Source: Vibrio rotiferianus CAIM 577 = LMG 21460 (GTDB lineage Bacteria; Pseudomonadota; Gammaproteobacteria; Enterobacterales; Vibrionaceae). From it: 64,000 nucleotides of DNA. Positions 8,672-21,319 of this stretch are shown here, piece by piece. The first letter of the stretch is position 1; every line of letters begins with the position of its first letter. Made by a program: the position numbers and the translations under genes. Below the pieces are notes generated by a model. It did no database searches. It was not told where the DNA came from and saw only the letters and a list, made by a program, of their open reading frames with translations. Location: NCBI RefSeq assembly GCF_002741985.1, contig NZ_APHW01000010.1, forward strand, positions 62,001 through 126,000. The letters run 5' to 3'.

Positions 8672-10747
8672 CTAATATTCGATCTTGCGTTTAAACGGCG
8701 GAAGCGAGTCAATTAAAGCTTGCCCGTAGCGTTTTGTTACTAAGCGTCTATCAAGGATGGTCACTCTACCAGAATCGCGTTCTTTGCGCAGTAAACGACC
8801 GACACTTTGAATCAGCTTTTTGCTCGCATCAGGCACGGTGATCTGCATAAACGGATTCCCGCCTTTCTTCTCTATGTATTCCGAGTGTGCTTGTTCTACC
8901 GGAGAAGTAGGGACACCAAATGGAATCTTAGTAATGATGAGGTTTTCTAGTAGCTCTCCCGGTAAATCAAGACCTTCCGAGAAGCTTCCTGTACCAAAAA
9001 GAATGCTAGTTTTCTGCTGATCTACGAGCTTTTTATGTTTTTTTAGAATTTCTGCGCGTGAACTTTCGCCTTGAACTTGTAGTGCCCAGCCCCGTTTTAT
9101 GAAATCTGAACTTAACGCATCCGCCACTTGGTTCATTTGCCAATAAGAGGAGAATAATACTAAGTTTGCTTTGTTGTCTTCTAAATACTTAGGCAAAATT
9201 TCAATAAGATATTCGGTAAATTGCGGCGCTTGAGGCTCATACTTCATCGCTGGAATCAAAAGCTCGGCTTGGTTTTGATAGTCGAACGGAGAAGCTAATG
9301 CTAAAAATTGAGTTCCTGACTCAGGTTTCGCATCGACACCTACTTGATGACAGAAGTAATGGAAGGAGTTTAGTGCGCGCATCGTTGCTGATACTAGGAC
9401 TGCACCAATGCAGCGGCTCCAGATTTGTTGATCGAGTTGCCAGCCAATCTCCAGTGGCGAAACACTAACAATATAATCGCCTTCTTGGTCTGGGTGTTTT
9501 TCCAGCCATCGAGCCAGAGGAGCGCCTTTGTCGCGGGTAGGCTCTGCCATTAGGTTCCACACCTGTGCTAGGTTTTCCAAGCGCTGAATGTAAAAACCTA
9601 ATTCAGCGAGGGCAGGTTCTGCCAACCTTGATGAAAGTTCACCATCTTTAACTCGCTCAGCTATAAGATCGGCGATCTTAGCCACACTTTGATTCGCTTT
9701 CTTACTTAGTTGCTTAAGATCTTTAGATTGATTTTCTAACCAAGTGGGCAGCTCGCCATGTTCAAAGCGATAAATGTACTCTTCGAACTGTGCAGGATCG
9801 AACTGTTTGGTTAGTAGGCTCAGTGCAGGGATGAGCTCTTGCACCGATTCCTGTAAATCATTGCGAAAACGGGCGACACGCTTCTCATCAGCTAAGGATG
9901 AAAACTTACTGGTCGATTGGTTGAGCTTCTCTAGCCAAGCTGCCGCACCTTTCAAGCTTGCAGATGCGGATGCGTGGTCGCGAGCTACATGGGGTAGGTG
10001 GTGGGCCTCGTCAAACACATAAATCGTGTTTTCAGGCTCAGGGAGAATCACGCCACCGCCTAAGTCTGCATCAGCCATCACTAATGAATGGTTGGCAATG
10101 ATGACATCATTCTTGTCTAACTCTGCTCTAGCCTTCTGAAAAGGGCAGTTGCGATGGGCAGGTAAGCTATTATTACAGCTGTGCTTATCACTCACAATAA
10201 GCTGCCATAGACGATCATCTATTGGCTTTGGCCAAGAATCACGGTCGCCATCCCACTTACCTTGAGCAAGAGAACGATACATGGTCTCTAGAAGCTCGAT
10301 GTCTTTCTTCTTTGGTTTTGTCTCAAACATAGCGAGCTGACCACCATCAACTCCGCTTGCAGTAGCAAGTTTCTCTGCACAGCAGTAGCGTTGGCGGCCT
10401 TTGGCCAAAATAAAGGAGAACTCTCGATCTGTAATACGGCGGAAAAGAGGCAAATCTTTGTTTACTAACTGCTCTTGTAAAGCCACTGTTGCAGTCGATA
10501 TCACAACTTTACGGTTGTTATGTACCGCAACGGGAATCGCCGCCATTAAGTAAGATAAAGACTTCCCGATCCCGGTACCAGCTTCAGCAATTAGCATACG
10601 ATTTGATTTGTGGTATTGCCCGCATAGCGTTTTTGCAATCTCAGCGACTAGATAGTTTTGTGCTCGACGTGGCACAAAGTTGTCCAGTTGAGCTTGTAAG
10701 TTCTGATAGCTGTTTCGAATCGACTTTTGAATGTTACTGGTTAGCAT
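8672..10747 (-). CDS. dinG: ATP-dependent DNA helicase DinG
   Basis: XPD-like 5' to 3' iron-sulfur helicase that resolves R-loops and replication-transcription conflicts; cytosolic. It is 691 residues from the ATG at 10747, which has GAGG upstream; an upstream in-frame start would add 12 unlike residues. Motifs: Walker A AEAGTGIGKS near 60, the Fe-S cysteines in RQRYCCAEKL and HSCNNSLPAHRNCPFQKAR, the FDEAHHL box near 240 and a C-terminal QSVGRLLRKERDSG motif VI. Confidence 0.95.
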   Translation of the reverse strand: MLTSNIQKSIRNSYQNLQAQLDNFVPRRAQNYLVAEIAKTLCGQYHKSNRMLIAEAGTGIGKSLSYLMAAIPVAVHNNRKVVISTATVALQEQLVNKDLPLFRRITDREFSFILAKGRQRYCCAEKLATASGVDGGQLAMFETKPKKKDIELLETMYRSLAQGKWDGDRDSWPKPIDDRLWQLIVSDKHSCNNSLPAHRNCPFQKARAELDKNDVIIANHSLVMADADLGGGVILPEPENTIYVFDEAHHLPHVARDHASASASLKGAAAWLEKLNQSTSKFSSLADEKRVARFRNDLQESVQELIPALSLLTKQFDPAQFEEYIYRFEHGELPTWLENQSKDLKQLSKKANQSVAKIADLIAERVKDGELSSRLAEPALAELGFYIQRLENLAQVWNLMAEPTRDKGAPLARWLEKHPDQEGDYIVSVSPLEIGWQLDQQIWSRCIGAVLVSATMRALNSFHYFCHQVGVDAKPESGTQFLALASPFDYQNQAELLIPAMKYEPQAPQFTEYLIEILPKYLEDNKANLVLFSSYWQMNQVADALSSDFIKRGWALQVQGESSRAEILKKHKKLVDQQKTSILFGTGSFSEGLDLPGELLENLIITKIPFGVPTSPVEQAHSEYIEKKGGNPFMQITVPDASKKLIQSVGRLLRKERDSGRVTILDRRLVTKRYGQALIDSLPPFKRKIEY

Positions 10748-11260
10748 ACGGGCCTCAAATGCGTTGGTGGCGCATAGTAGCACACTTCACTAGCTGTACA
10801 GTAGTTCACAAAATGGAATGCTTTTGTATGGAATGTAGATCTTGTTCACAAAAAAATATTGAACCTAATTCAAATGAAAATAATTTCATGGAATGAAATA
10901 TATAAAACTTCAAAAATGCCAGTTTAGTAGTGTTTTGTTCTTTATTGGTGATTGTATAGATTGGTTTTTAATGTTTTAAACTGCTTATTAATGAAATGAT
11001 AAATTAATAAAAATCAAGTCGATTGTTTAGAAGTTCATCGAATAATTTAAATATAAAAAATCAAGTTATTGTTTTTAAAGTGTATTTTTGTTTTTTGATG
11101 TAAATGTTTAGAAAATTTGACAGGCAGAATAATCTTTTGCACTCTAGTGCCCAGATTTTGCAAACCAACATTGTTACGCTTCGATAACAAGTGGTTTCGA
11201 AAATAAAAAAAGGGAATCGGACAAGGATATCCCAAACTAAGAAAAGGCAGTGGATTAATT
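10748..11260. other. AT-rich leader and promoter region of the porin gene
   Basis: About 510 bases, very AT-rich, between dinG and the porin. It has a perfect inverted repeat ATGAAA-N4-TTTCAT at 10874-10889 and TTGACA at 11117-11122, which could be a -35 box, although I see no good -10 at 17 bases. A long regulated 5' leader is common for vibrio porins. No RNA gene recognised. Confidence 0.4.
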
Positions 11261-12292
11261 ATGAAAAAGACTCTATTAGCTCTAGCTGTAGTTGCGTCTG
11301 CAACTTCAGTAAACGCAGCTGAAGTATACAAAGCTGAAGGCGGTTCTGTTGATTTTTACGGTCAACTACGTCCAACTCTTTTATTCCTAGATAGCAACGA
11401 CCACACAGCTGAGCTAAACACTAGCTCTTCACGTATGGGTGTTAACGGCGTTTACGTTGTAAACGACAGCCTAAAAGTTCTAGGTGAAGTTGAGCTAGGT
11501 GTAGGTCTAGGTGACAACTACGGCGCTGAAGAAAACTCAAGCGAGCGTACAGACGATACAGTATACGTTCGTCGTCACATCATCGGTTTCGACATGGGTG
11601 AAATGGGTACTATCCGCTTCGGTAAAGAAGGTACTTTCGCGGATGACGTTTACGGTGCTGATTACTCATACTTCTTCGGCGGTTCTGCACTTCTTTACGG
11701 ACACGCTTGGAACAACTCTTCTCAAATCAAATACGCATTCGAAAACGATGCATTCTGGCTAAAAGCTGGTTACGCACTAGGCGAGAATGACAAGAACGAA
11801 GAAGTTCGCGAAGTATTCGTAGGTAAGTCTTTCGGTGACCTATCTATGCACGCGGGTGTTCTATCTTCTGAGAACAAGATCGCTTCTAAAGGCAACAACA
11901 GCGAAAACCTATCTTTCGAAGTAACTGCTGAGTACGCTCTAGGTGAACACACTCTAGGTGCAACATACTACTACAACGAGAACGATGACAAAGCTGCAAG
12001 CGAAACAATCGACTCTCACGCTCTTTCTCTAGCGGGTATGTTTGCAGTTGCTCCTAAAACAACTCTTTACTCTGGTTACGAGCTAGTAGCATCTTCTTCT
12101 GACAAAGCTGGTAAGAAAGACGGCGACCAATCTAAGTTTTACGCTGGCGTTGAATACAAGTTCTCTAAGTGGGCTCGCGTATTCGCTGAAGCTGGTTACA
12201 ACTTCGATGGTGATAAGCTAGAAGCTGGTAAAGCGACTGCGGCAACAGATTCTAAAACTGACTTCGGTGTTGGTGCACGTTTCTACTGGTAA
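11261..12292 (+). CDS. Outer-membrane general porin
   Basis: A 343-residue Gram-negative porin with a 19-residue signal peptide (MKKTLLALAVVASATSVNA) and mature start AEVYKAEGGSVDFYGQLRP. It has alternating amphipathic strands and ends in FGVGARFYW, the C-terminal aromatic residue needed for BAM-dependent assembly. GTIRFGKEGTFADD is the usual post-L2 motif. Trimeric diffusion pore for small hydrophilic solutes. Codon use is strongly biased, as for highly expressed genes. Which named vibrio porin (OmpU-like or OmpL-like) I cannot decide. Confidence 0.85.
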   Translation: MKKTLLALAVVASATSVNAAEVYKAEGGSVDFYGQLRPTLLFLDSNDHTAELNTSSSRMGVNGVYVVNDSLKVLGEVELGVGLGDNYGAEENSSERTDDTVYVRRHIIGFDMGEMGTIRFGKEGTFADDVYGADYSYFFGGSALLYGHAWNNSSQIKYAFENDAFWLKAGYALGENDKNEEVREVFVGKSFGDLSMHAGVLSSENKIASKGNNSENLSFEVTAEYALGEHTLGATYYYNENDDKAASETIDSHALSLAGMFAVAPKTTLYSGYELVASSSDKAGKKDGDQSKFYAGVEYKFSKWARVFAEAGYNFDGDKLEAGKATAATDSKTDFGVGARFYW

Positions 12293-12314
12293 TCAAAACC
12301 CAGTTTGATATTGT

Positions 12315-12345
12315 AAGACCCAGCTTTATGCTGGGTCTTTTTTTA
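12315..12345 (+). terminator. Terminator of the porin gene
   Basis: AAGACCCAGC (12315-12324) / GCTGGGTCTT (12330-12339) followed by a run of T. Confidence 0.9.
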
Positions 12346-12368
12346 TTGAAGATAAGGAATATAAGTCT

Positions 12369-13046
12369 ATGCAGTTATCACTAAAAGCAGCAATGGTATT
12401 GTCTTTGTTTGCAAGTGCAAACCTGTACGCTGCGACAACTCTGGTAGTGCCTGAGGATGTGAAATTATTGTCTGTAAATATGGAGAAGCCAAAGTTAGAG
12501 GGCGGCTTATTTTCAGATGAGAAAACGATGGAGATCCCGGACGGAACAAACCAGATTGTTTTCAAATATCAGCCAGAGTTTGAAATCGGTGATGACATTA
12601 AAGGCGTTTATGGTGACGTCATCATAGCCAAATTCGATGCAACAGATGAAGAACTAACGTTCGAGTTACCTAAATTCAAAACTTATCGCCAAGCACAAAC
12701 AAACATTTCTCCTTTGGCGTGGCAGTTGCTTGATTCTAAAGGGCAGCCAATTGATTTGGTTGAAGACGTATTAGAATCTGATGGCGTTCAAATCGGTCGT
12801 AACTATTCTCAAGAGGCACGCAACTACAATATCGCTGGTGGTCTTGCTAGTGTCGCGGTTACTTACGTGACGGTTAACCAACACCAACAAGCGGTAAGCG
12901 AAATAGAGCCTAAAGCTCAGGAAATTAAGAGTAGCCAGAAATCCACAACTCAAGACAGCCAAATGGTTGATCTTTTAAAGACGATGTATAACAAAGCAAC
13001 GCCACAAGAAAAAGAAACATTTAAGAAGTGGGTCGCTCAACAATAA
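12369..13046 (+). CDS. Periplasmic DUF2057 (YccT/UPF0319) family protein
   Basis: A 225-residue protein with a signal peptide ending near YAATT and a beta-rich body (TLVVPEDVKLLSVNMEKP, QIVFKYQPEFEIGDD) typical of DUF2057. E. coli YccT (CsgI) is reported to modulate curli assembly; the vibrio role is unknown. The C-terminal quarter (KAQEIKSSQKSTTQDSQ, then KTMYNKATPQEKETFKKWVAQQ-like helix) looks like a linker and a short amphipathic helix. It is a separate unit, bracketed by terminators. Confidence 0.8.
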   Translation: MQLSLKAAMVLSLFASANLYAATTLVVPEDVKLLSVNMEKPKLEGGLFSDEKTMEIPDGTNQIVFKYQPEFEIGDDIKGVYGDVIIAKFDATDEELTFELPKFKTYRQAQTNISPLAWQLLDSKGQPIDLVEDVLESDGVQIGRNYSQEARNYNIAGGLASVAVTYVTVNQHQQAVSEIEPKAQEIKSSQKSTTQDSQMVDLLKTMYNKATPQEKETFKKWVAQQ

Positions 13047-13072
13047 TCGTTATTTGTAGTAGTAAAAGCTAA

Positions 13073-13102
13073 AAAAGCAGGCCAATGCCTGCTTTTATGT
13101 TT
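13073..13102. terminator. Bidirectional terminator between the DUF2057 gene and rluE
   Basis: AAAAGCAGGC (13073-13082) / GCCTGCTTTT (13087-13096), 4-base loop, followed rightward by TTTTTT and preceded by A6 for the opposite direction. Confidence 0.85.
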
Positions 13103-13137
13103 TTTGAGGTTTGAGGTTTGAGGTTTGAGGTTTGAAG
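13103..13137. repeat. Tandem heptanucleotide repeat (TTTGAGG x4 plus one variant)
   Basis: Four perfect copies of TTTGAGG (13103-13130) and a fifth unit TTTGAAG (13131-13137), ending exactly where the rluE stop codon begins. It lies between the terminator and rluE, so it is in the 3' untranslated region of rluE. Confidence 0.95.
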
Positions 13138-13843
13138 TTAGAGTTTGGTTTCTTTCCACTCTCCGGGTGTTAAATCATTAAGCTGTATATCGCCCATTGA
13201 GTAACGAACTAAACGCAGCGTTGGGAAGCCGATATGCGCTGTCATACGCCTAACTTGACGGTTTCGACCCTCAATGATGGTAATGGATAACCAAGTCGTA
13301 GGGATATTTGCTCTAAACCGGACGGGGGGGGATTCTGTCCCAGATCGCTGGCTCAGGCATTATTTCAACTTTTGCTGGTAACGTCATGCCGTCTTTCAGT
13401 TCCACTCCCTTTCGTAGCTTCTCTAAGTCTTCTTCTTGAGGCGCACCGTCTACCTGTACCCAATAGGTTTTTGGTGATTTCGATTGAGGCTGCGTTAACT
13501 TAGCCTGCAAGATGCCATCGTTTGTTAGCACCATCAGACCTTCACTGTCTCTATCCAATCGCCCTGCAGCGTATACATCTTTCACTGGGATGTAATCCGC
13601 TAAGGTTTTGCGACCATCCCCATCAGTAAACTGGCTTAACGTGTCATATGGCTTGTTGAAGATAATCACTTTACGATCTTCAGGTGCAATGCGTTGCCTC
13701 GCGGGTTTTGAGGATCGGGTTGTGCGGCCTGGCCTATTTTTAGCTGGTCCATTTGAATGGTTTGGCTTACTTGAGCGTTTAAAATGGCTTGATTTAGATT
13801 GGTTGCTGCGGCGACCTTTCTCATGACCCGTGCGAGATGACAT
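13138..13843 (-). pseudogene. rluE: 23S rRNA pseudouridine synthase RluE, frameshifted at a G8 run
   Basis: Makes pseudouridine at position 2457 of 23S rRNA (E. coli numbering). The N-terminal 55 residues are a basic low-complexity tail; then come [20 protein letters not shown], the catalytic [19 protein letters not shown] and, in another frame, the conserved [24 protein letters not shown] tail. The frame breaks at 13324-13331, eight G on the plus strand. Seven G would restore [15 protein letters not shown], matching E. coli. Read as written, the product stops at residue 176 and loses the C-terminal part of the fold. The corrected length is 234 residues. A sequencing error is likely. Confidence 0.85.
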
Positions 13844-16440
<2,597 letters not shown>

Positions 16441-16446
16441 CTCTGT

Positions 16447-16468
16447 ACGCGCTACTTAGGTAGCGCGT
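16447..16468 (+). other. Hairpin directly downstream of icd
   Basis: ACGCGCTA (16447-16454) and TAGCGCGT (16461-16468) form a perfect 8 bp stem, 6 bases after the icd stop. No U-tract follows, so it is not a classic terminator; it may protect the mRNA 3' end. Confidence 0.5.
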
Positions 16469-16487
16469 GTCAAAGACTGATAAAAAC

Positions 16488-16518
16488 AACAAACCCGCTT
16501 TAAGCGGGTTTATTTTTC
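16488..16518 (+). terminator. Terminator of icd
   Basis: AAACCCGCTT (16491-16500) / AAGCGGGTTT (16502-16511) followed by ATTTTTC. Confidence 0.85.
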
Positions 16519-16587
16519 TCTTCATAAAAGCAAGTTATGTTGTGCTTTGACGAGAGCAAATGGTTTGTCTTTCCGACAGCGCTCTAT

Positions 16588-16806
16588 TTATTTGGCTAGG
16601 TCTTCTATTGGTACTACGCTGCTTGCGTGTGAACCTTTTGGACCTTTTTCAACCTCGTATGAGACTTGTTGGCCTGCTTTCAGTGTACGATAACCGTCCA
16701 TTTGGATAGTAGAGTAGTGGGCGAATATGTCTCCCTCTTCTTGATCCGAACAGATAAACCCAAATCCTTTGGCATTGTTAAACCACTTTACTGTACCTGT
16801 AGCCAT
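16588..16806 (-). CDS. cspD: Cold shock-like protein CspD
   Basis: A 72-residue single cold-shock domain that binds single-stranded nucleic acid; E. coli CspD inhibits replication in stationary phase. RNP1 KGFGFI lies at about residue 13 and an RNP2-like DIFAHYS at about 30. The start is the ATG at 16806 (MATGTVKWFNN), preceded by GAGGGATG; an upstream ATG would add seven unlike residues. It is divergent from clpS-clpA, as in E. coli, which supports CspD over other Csp members. Confidence 0.9.
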   Translation of the reverse strand: MATGTVKWFNNAKGFGFICSDQEEGDIFAHYSTIQMDGYRTLKAGQQVSYEVEKGPKGSHASSVVPIEDLAK

Positions 16807-17504
16807 GCGTTTACATCCCTCATGCATTTTTTACTGATGTTGTTCTTCACTTCGGCCATACCTTTAGCCAAAGTACTTCTCTTAGCAATAATGCTAATAC
16901 ACGTCATTGTTGCGCAAACTCTCAGCGAAGCAGTAAGCCTCCAGCTACAACACCACTGAAAAAATATGCATCAACACATTCCACTGTAGTCAAAGAGGTG
17001 AGACAGTCAATAGCAAATATGTACAAAAAACAACATATTTGAAAACAAATCACTTTTGAGATTAACAATTTTGCAATGTCTTTTGTCAATATAATCTGAG
17101 AATTAGAGTATCGGTCTATAAGTGTGATTAAGAGTGGTAAAAGATACTATCCACAAGGCTTATATTAGAAAAATGTGTGGTAAGAGTTGAAACTGCATAA
17201 ATAGTGAAATTAAGAGGTTGCTCGTGGAGTAAATGTGATCTCTGCCTTTTGCTAGAGAGGGGGATAAATTCCACCAACGAAAAGTACTCAGTTGCTGGTT
17301 TAATAATCGGCTTTTGTCCGTATCAGAAAATCTTTTATTTGCAGCGAGTGAACTGGTGGATTAGGCTCTATGTAAGAGAAAAATTTTATCAATCAAAGTG
17401 CATTTAGGTGCCTTATCTCACTACACCGCACGGTATGCTTATGGTAGTCTGTTACGAAGCAGGTAAAACCATCAACCCTTTGATACGATAACTTTTAGAT
17501 AGCC
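16807..17504. other. 698-base divergent region between cspD and clpS
   Basis: Holds the cspD and clpS promoters. There is a TTAGCA-N4-TGCTAA inverted repeat near 16878-16893. A 67-codon open frame at 17204-17407 has no ribosome binding site and no familiar features, so I do not call it. Nothing else recognised. Confidence 0.4.
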
Positions 17505-17825
17505 ATGAGTAAAAATTTTGAATGGGTAACTCCAGACTCCGATCTTCTGGAGAAAGAAAGTACAAAAATTCAGCCTCCTAAGCTGTATAACGTTGTACTA
17601 AATAATGATGATTATACCCCTATGGATTTCGTCATAGAGATACTTGAGCGTTTCTTTTCACATGATATCGACAAAGCGACGCAAATTATGCTCAAGGTTC
17701 ACTATGAAGGAAAGGCAGTCTGCGGAACCTTTAGCGCAGAAATTGCCGAAACAAAAGTAGCGCAAGTGACGATGTACTCAAGGGAAAATGAGCATCCGCT
17801 ACTATGTACTATGGAGCAAGCGTAA
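17505..17825 (+). CDS. clpS: ATP-dependent Clp protease adaptor ClpS
   Basis: Recognises N-degron substrates with N-terminal Leu, Phe, Tyr or Trp and hands them to ClpAP. The 106 residues include the flexible N-terminal tail, then [20 protein letters not shown] with the substrate-pocket NDD-T-M residues and the helix with the HY pair in [13 protein letters not shown]. The ribosome binding site is weak. clpA follows after 48 bases. Confidence 0.96.
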   Translation: MSKNFEWVTPDSDLLEKESTKIQPPKLYNVVLNNDDYTPMDFVIEILERFFSHDIDKATQIMLKVHYEGKAVCGTFSAEIAETKVAQVTMYSRENEHPLLCTMEQA

Positions 17826-17873
17826 TAAGAAGACTTGCTCGAGCAACCCAAGTTGTTCTTTCGGGAGGTACTT

Positions 17874-20144
17874 ATGCTAAATAAAGAACTAGAGTCAAGC
17901 CTTAACGGTGCATTCGCTCGTGCACGTGATAAACGCCACGAGTTCATGACTGTCGAACACCTCCTACTTGCATTATTGGAAAATGATGCAGCTAAGGAAG
18001 CCCTTCTAGCCTGCAAAGCGGACCTTGATGCTTTGCGAAATGAACTCGATATTTTTATCGACCAAACAACGCCGCTCATCCCAGAAAGTGATGAGACGCG
18101 CGAAACCCAGCCGACATTGAGTTTCCAGCGTGTACTTCAACGCGCCGTCTTCCATGTTCAGTCGTCTGGTCGCAGCGAAGTAACAGGGGCAAACGTCCTC
18201 GTTGCCATTTTCAGTGAGCAAGAATCTCACGCAGCTTACCTGCTCAAAAAGAACGACATTTCTCGTTTGGACATTGTTAACTTTATCTCTCACGGCATCA
18301 CTAAAGCATCGGGCTCAAGTGAAGATTCTTCTTCGTCTGATTCGTTTGGCTCAGAAGCACCTGAAGAAACCAACCCAGAAGAGCGTCTGGAAAGCTTTGC
18401 AACTAACCTAAACCAAGTTGCGAAAGCGGGTAATATCGACCCATTGATTGGTCGTGACAAAGAGCTAGAGCGCACGATCCAAGTACTGTGCCGTCGTCGT
18501 AAGAATAACCCATTACTTGTGGGTGAAGCTGGCGTAGGTAAAACGGCTATCGCGGAAGGTCTTGCCTGGAGAATTGTGGAAGGCCAAGTGCCTGAAGTGA
18601 TTCAAAATAGCGTGATTTATTCCTTAGATATCGGCTCCCTACTGGCTGGTACTAAATACCGTGGTGATTTTGAGAAACGCTTTAAATCTGTTTTGAAGCA
18701 GCTTGAAAAAGAAGAAGACGCGATTCTGTTCATCGATGAAATTCATACCATCATCGGTGCGGGTGCAGCTTCTGGTGGTCAAGTCGATGCTGCTAATCTG
18801 ATTAAGCCTCTGCTAAGCAGCGGTAAGTTGCGTTGTATCGGTTCAACGACGTACCAAGAGTACAGCAACATCTTTGAGAAAGAGCGTGCATTGTCGCGTC
18901 GTTTTCAAAAGATCGATGTAGTAGAGCCTTCTTTGGATGATACGACGAAGATCTTGATTGGTTTGAAACCTAAGTACGAAGCTCACCATGAAGTGCGTTA
19001 CACCAACAAAGCGTTGCGCGCAGCAGTAGAGCTATCGGCGAAATACATTAATGAACGCCATCTACCAGACAAAGCTATCGACGTGATCGATGAAGCGGGC
19101 GCTCGCAGCCGCCTAGCACCAGCAAGTCGTCGTAAGAAGACCGTTGGCGTTGCAGACATCGAATCGATGGTTGCTAAGATGGCGCGCATTCCGGAAAAAT
19201 CAGTGTCGTCTTCTGATAAAGACATTCTGAAGAATCTTGATGACAAGATGAAGATGTTGGTATTCGGTCAAGACAACGCGATTGATGCACTCTCTGAAGC
19301 GATTAAACTGTCGCGTGCAGGGCTTGGTGTAGATAATAAGCCTGTAGGTTCATTCCTGTTCGCTGGTCCTACTGGTGTTGGTAAAACAGAAGTCACCGTT
19401 CAGCTTTCAAAGCTGCTTGGTATTGAACTACTGCGCTTTGATATGTCTGAGTACGGTGAGCGTCACTCAGTAAGCCGCTTGATTGGTGCGCCTCCTGGTT
19501 ACGTAGGCTATGACCAAGGTGGTCTGTTGACCGATGCTGTGCTTAAGCACCCTCATTCAGTCGTTCTGCTTGATGAAATCGAAAAAGCGCACCCAGATAT
19601 CTTTAACTTGCTACTTCAAGTGATGGATAACGGCACGCTGACAGATAACAACGGCCGTAAAGCAGACTTCCGTAATGTTATTCTTGTGATGACAACCAAC
19701 GCAGGTGTGGCTGAAACTGAGAAAAAATCGATTGGTCTTATCCAACAAGATAACAGCCATGACGCGATGGCGGAAATCAAGAAAGTGTTCACACCAGAGT
19801 TCCGTAACCGTCTAGATAATATCATCTGGTTTAATAGCTTGGATGAAGCAGTTATCCATCAAGTAGTTGATAAGTTTATTGTCGAACTACAAGTTCAATT
19901 GGATGCTCGTGGCGTATCGATGGAAGTATCACAAGATGCTCGTCATTGGTTAGCGCACAAAGGTTACGACAAAGCTATGGGGGCTCGCCCAATGGGACGT
20001 GTTATCCAAGAGCAGCTTAAGAAACCTTTGGCGAATGAACTTCTGTTCGGCTCATTGGTTGACGGTGGTACAGTGAAGGTGACACTAGTGAAAGACGAGC
20101 TTAAGTTTGAGTACTTGAGCGAGAAAGAAGCTGCGCTTCACTAA
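17874..20144 (+). CDS. clpA: ATP-dependent Clp protease ATP-binding subunit ClpA
   Basis: AAA+ unfoldase that feeds ClpP. It is 756 residues from the ATG at 17874, preceded by GGGAGG; an earlier in-frame ATG at 17835 has no site. Order: N domain (to about 145), an acidic Ser-rich linker, AAA-1 with Walker [10 protein letters not shown] and FIDEIHT, then AAA-2 with Walker [10 protein letters not shown] and [11 protein letters not shown], and the ClpP-docking IGL in KKSIGLIQQ. Forms the N-degron pathway with clpS and the downstream bpt/aat. Confidence 0.97.
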   Translation: MLNKELESSLNGAFARARDKRHEFMTVEHLLLALLENDAAKEALLACKADLDALRNELDIFIDQTTPLIPESDETRETQPTLSFQRVLQRAVFHVQSSGRSEVTGANVLVAIFSEQESHAAYLLKKNDISRLDIVNFISHGITKASGSSEDSSSSDSFGSEAPEETNPEERLESFATNLNQVAKAGNIDPLIGRDKELERTIQVLCRRRKNNPLLVGEAGVGKTAIAEGLAWRIVEGQVPEVIQNSVIYSLDIGSLLAGTKYRGDFEKRFKSVLKQLEKEEDAILFIDEIHTIIGAGAASGGQVDAANLIKPLLSSGKLRCIGSTTYQEYSNIFEKERALSRRFQKIDVVEPSLDDTTKILIGLKPKYEAHHEVRYTNKALRAAVELSAKYINERHLPDKAIDVIDEAGARSRLAPASRRKKTVGVADIESMVAKMARIPEKSVSSSDKDILKNLDDKMKMLVFGQDNAIDALSEAIKLSRAGLGVDNKPVGSFLFAGPTGVGKTEVTVQLSKLLGIELLRFDMSEYGERHSVSRLIGAPPGYVGYDQGGLLTDAVLKHPHSVVLLDEIEKAHPDIFNLLLQVMDNGTLTDNNGRKADFRNVILVMTTNAGVAETEKKSIGLIQQDNSHDAMAEIKKVFTPEFRNRLDNIIWFNSLDEAVIHQVVDKFIVELQVQLDARGVSMEVSQDARHWLAHKGYDKAMGARPMGRVIQEQLKKPLANELLFGSLVDGGTVKVTLVKDELKFEYLSEKEAALH

Positions 20145-20165
20145 CATTATCAGTTAGTCCTGATA

Positions 20166-20198
20166 AAAGCGTGCGACGAGTCGCACGCTTTTTTTTTA
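20166..20198 (+). terminator. Terminator of clpSA
   Basis: AAGCGTGCGA (20167-20176) / TCGCACGCTT (20181-20190) followed by T8. Confidence 0.92.
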
Positions 20199-20273
20199 TT
20201 TTTATAGCACGCTGACGTCGCAAACTAATTCTGTTTTAGTCATGGGTAGGATATGGACTGGAGCGTCAATTCA

Positions 20274-21311
20274 ATGAAACGGCTATTAATCGTGCTGTGC
20301 TTGCTGTTGGTTGCTTGTGACAATAGTCATTTGCATATAGAGAAAAATACCGCAGTTTTTGAGCCTATAGTCGCTCGCATAGAACGAGGTAAAGCGGCAA
20401 ACATCCATAGTTTGTTAGTCTGGCAGAATGATCGTTTAGTACTCGAACTTTATCGAGAGGGAAGCGGAAGAAATGGTAATTACCACACCGCTAACTTAGC
20501 CGTAGGTCGCGATGTCCTTCATAATGTTCACTCAGTAACCAAGTCGTTTGTAGCCACCCTTATCTTCATTGCGATTGATGAAGGTAAAATAGAAAGCTTA
20601 GATGTACCAATTTTTAGCTTTTTTCCTGAATATCAAGCTAGTGATCGAGATAAGAAGCTGAACATCACCCTTCGAGACGTGATGAATATGTCGACTGGCT
20701 TTGCGTTGGATGAATTGAGCTCTCCGTACAAGCAGGGCAATATTTTTGCTCGGCACTATAATGCCAAAAACTTGCTTGAGCAGTTTTTGTCTACACCTCT
20801 CTCTTTTGAACCTGGAACTCGCTTTGCCTATAGCGGGCTCTCAACCATTGGGCTTTCTAAGGTGATTGAGAAAGTCTATGAAAAGCCTTTTACAAAGGTA
20901 ATGAAAGAGAAGCTTTTTTCTCCTCTCGGTATTGTTCAGTATCAATGGTTAACTCAATTAGGAAGTGGAGAGCCTGGGGCAGATTGGGGCTTACGCTTAA
21001 CCTCTACTGATATGGGTAAATTTGGTCTTATGTGGCTGCATAAAGGTGAATATGCGGGCAAACGAGTTGTTGGCAACAAATGGTTTAATGAATTGAGATT
21101 GAGCCAATTTACTGGCTATGAAATGGGGTACGGTCTGCATTTTTGGCAAGTATCAAATGTCAATAACGCTGTTGCCGCGGTAGGCATTGGTGAGCAATAC
21201 ATTATGATGCTACCGAGTAAAAATGCGGTAATTGTCGCGACAGCAGGTAACTATGATGTCGGTAACAGGCCGGTATTACAACTCACAAAGGAACTGGCTG
21301 AATTGCTTTAG
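20274..21311 (+). CDS. Serine hydrolase lipoprotein, class C beta-lactamase fold
   Basis: A 345-residue putative lipoprotein: MKRLLIVLCLLLVAC ends in a lipobox with Cys at about 15, followed by Asp-Asn, which favours inner-membrane retention by the +2 rule. The catalytic SxxK is SVTK in HNVHSVTKSFVATL, and the Tyr of the second motif is in FAYSGLSTIG. This arrangement is shared by esterases, NylB-type hydrolases and penicillin-binding relatives, so activity on beta-lactams should not be assumed. The start was chosen at 20274 because the signal peptide begins there. Monocistronic. Confidence 0.8.
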   Translation: MKRLLIVLCLLLVACDNSHLHIEKNTAVFEPIVARIERGKAANIHSLLVWQNDRLVLELYREGSGRNGNYHTANLAVGRDVLHNVHSVTKSFVATLIFIAIDEGKIESLDVPIFSFFPEYQASDRDKKLNITLRDVMNMSTGFALDELSSPYKQGNIFARHYNAKNLLEQFLSTPLSFEPGTRFAYSGLSTIGLSKVIEKVYEKPFTKVMKEKLFSPLGIVQYQWLTQLGSGEPGADWGLRLTSTDMGKFGLMWLHKGEYAGKRVVGNKWFNELRLSQFTGYEMGYGLHFWQVSNVNNAVAAVGIGEQYIMMLPSKNAVIVATAGNYDVGNRPVLQLTKELAELL

Positions 21312-21319
21312 CATTAACT

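Noticed and set aside
11047..11331. A leftward open frame in the porin leader
   Set aside because: It overlaps the porin signal peptide coding region and shows no protein-like features.
16447..16468. icd-proximal hairpin as a terminator
   Set aside because: No U-tract follows; the terminator lies 20 bases further on.
17204..17407. A 67-codon rightward open frame between cspD and clpS
   Set aside because: No ribosome binding site and an odd composition rich in Cys and aromatic residues; most likely chance.
20274..21311. Beta-lactamase resistance gene
   Set aside because: The SxxK and Tyr motifs are shared by many serine hydrolases; the lipoprotein signal and lack of AmpC-specific motifs argue against a resistance role.
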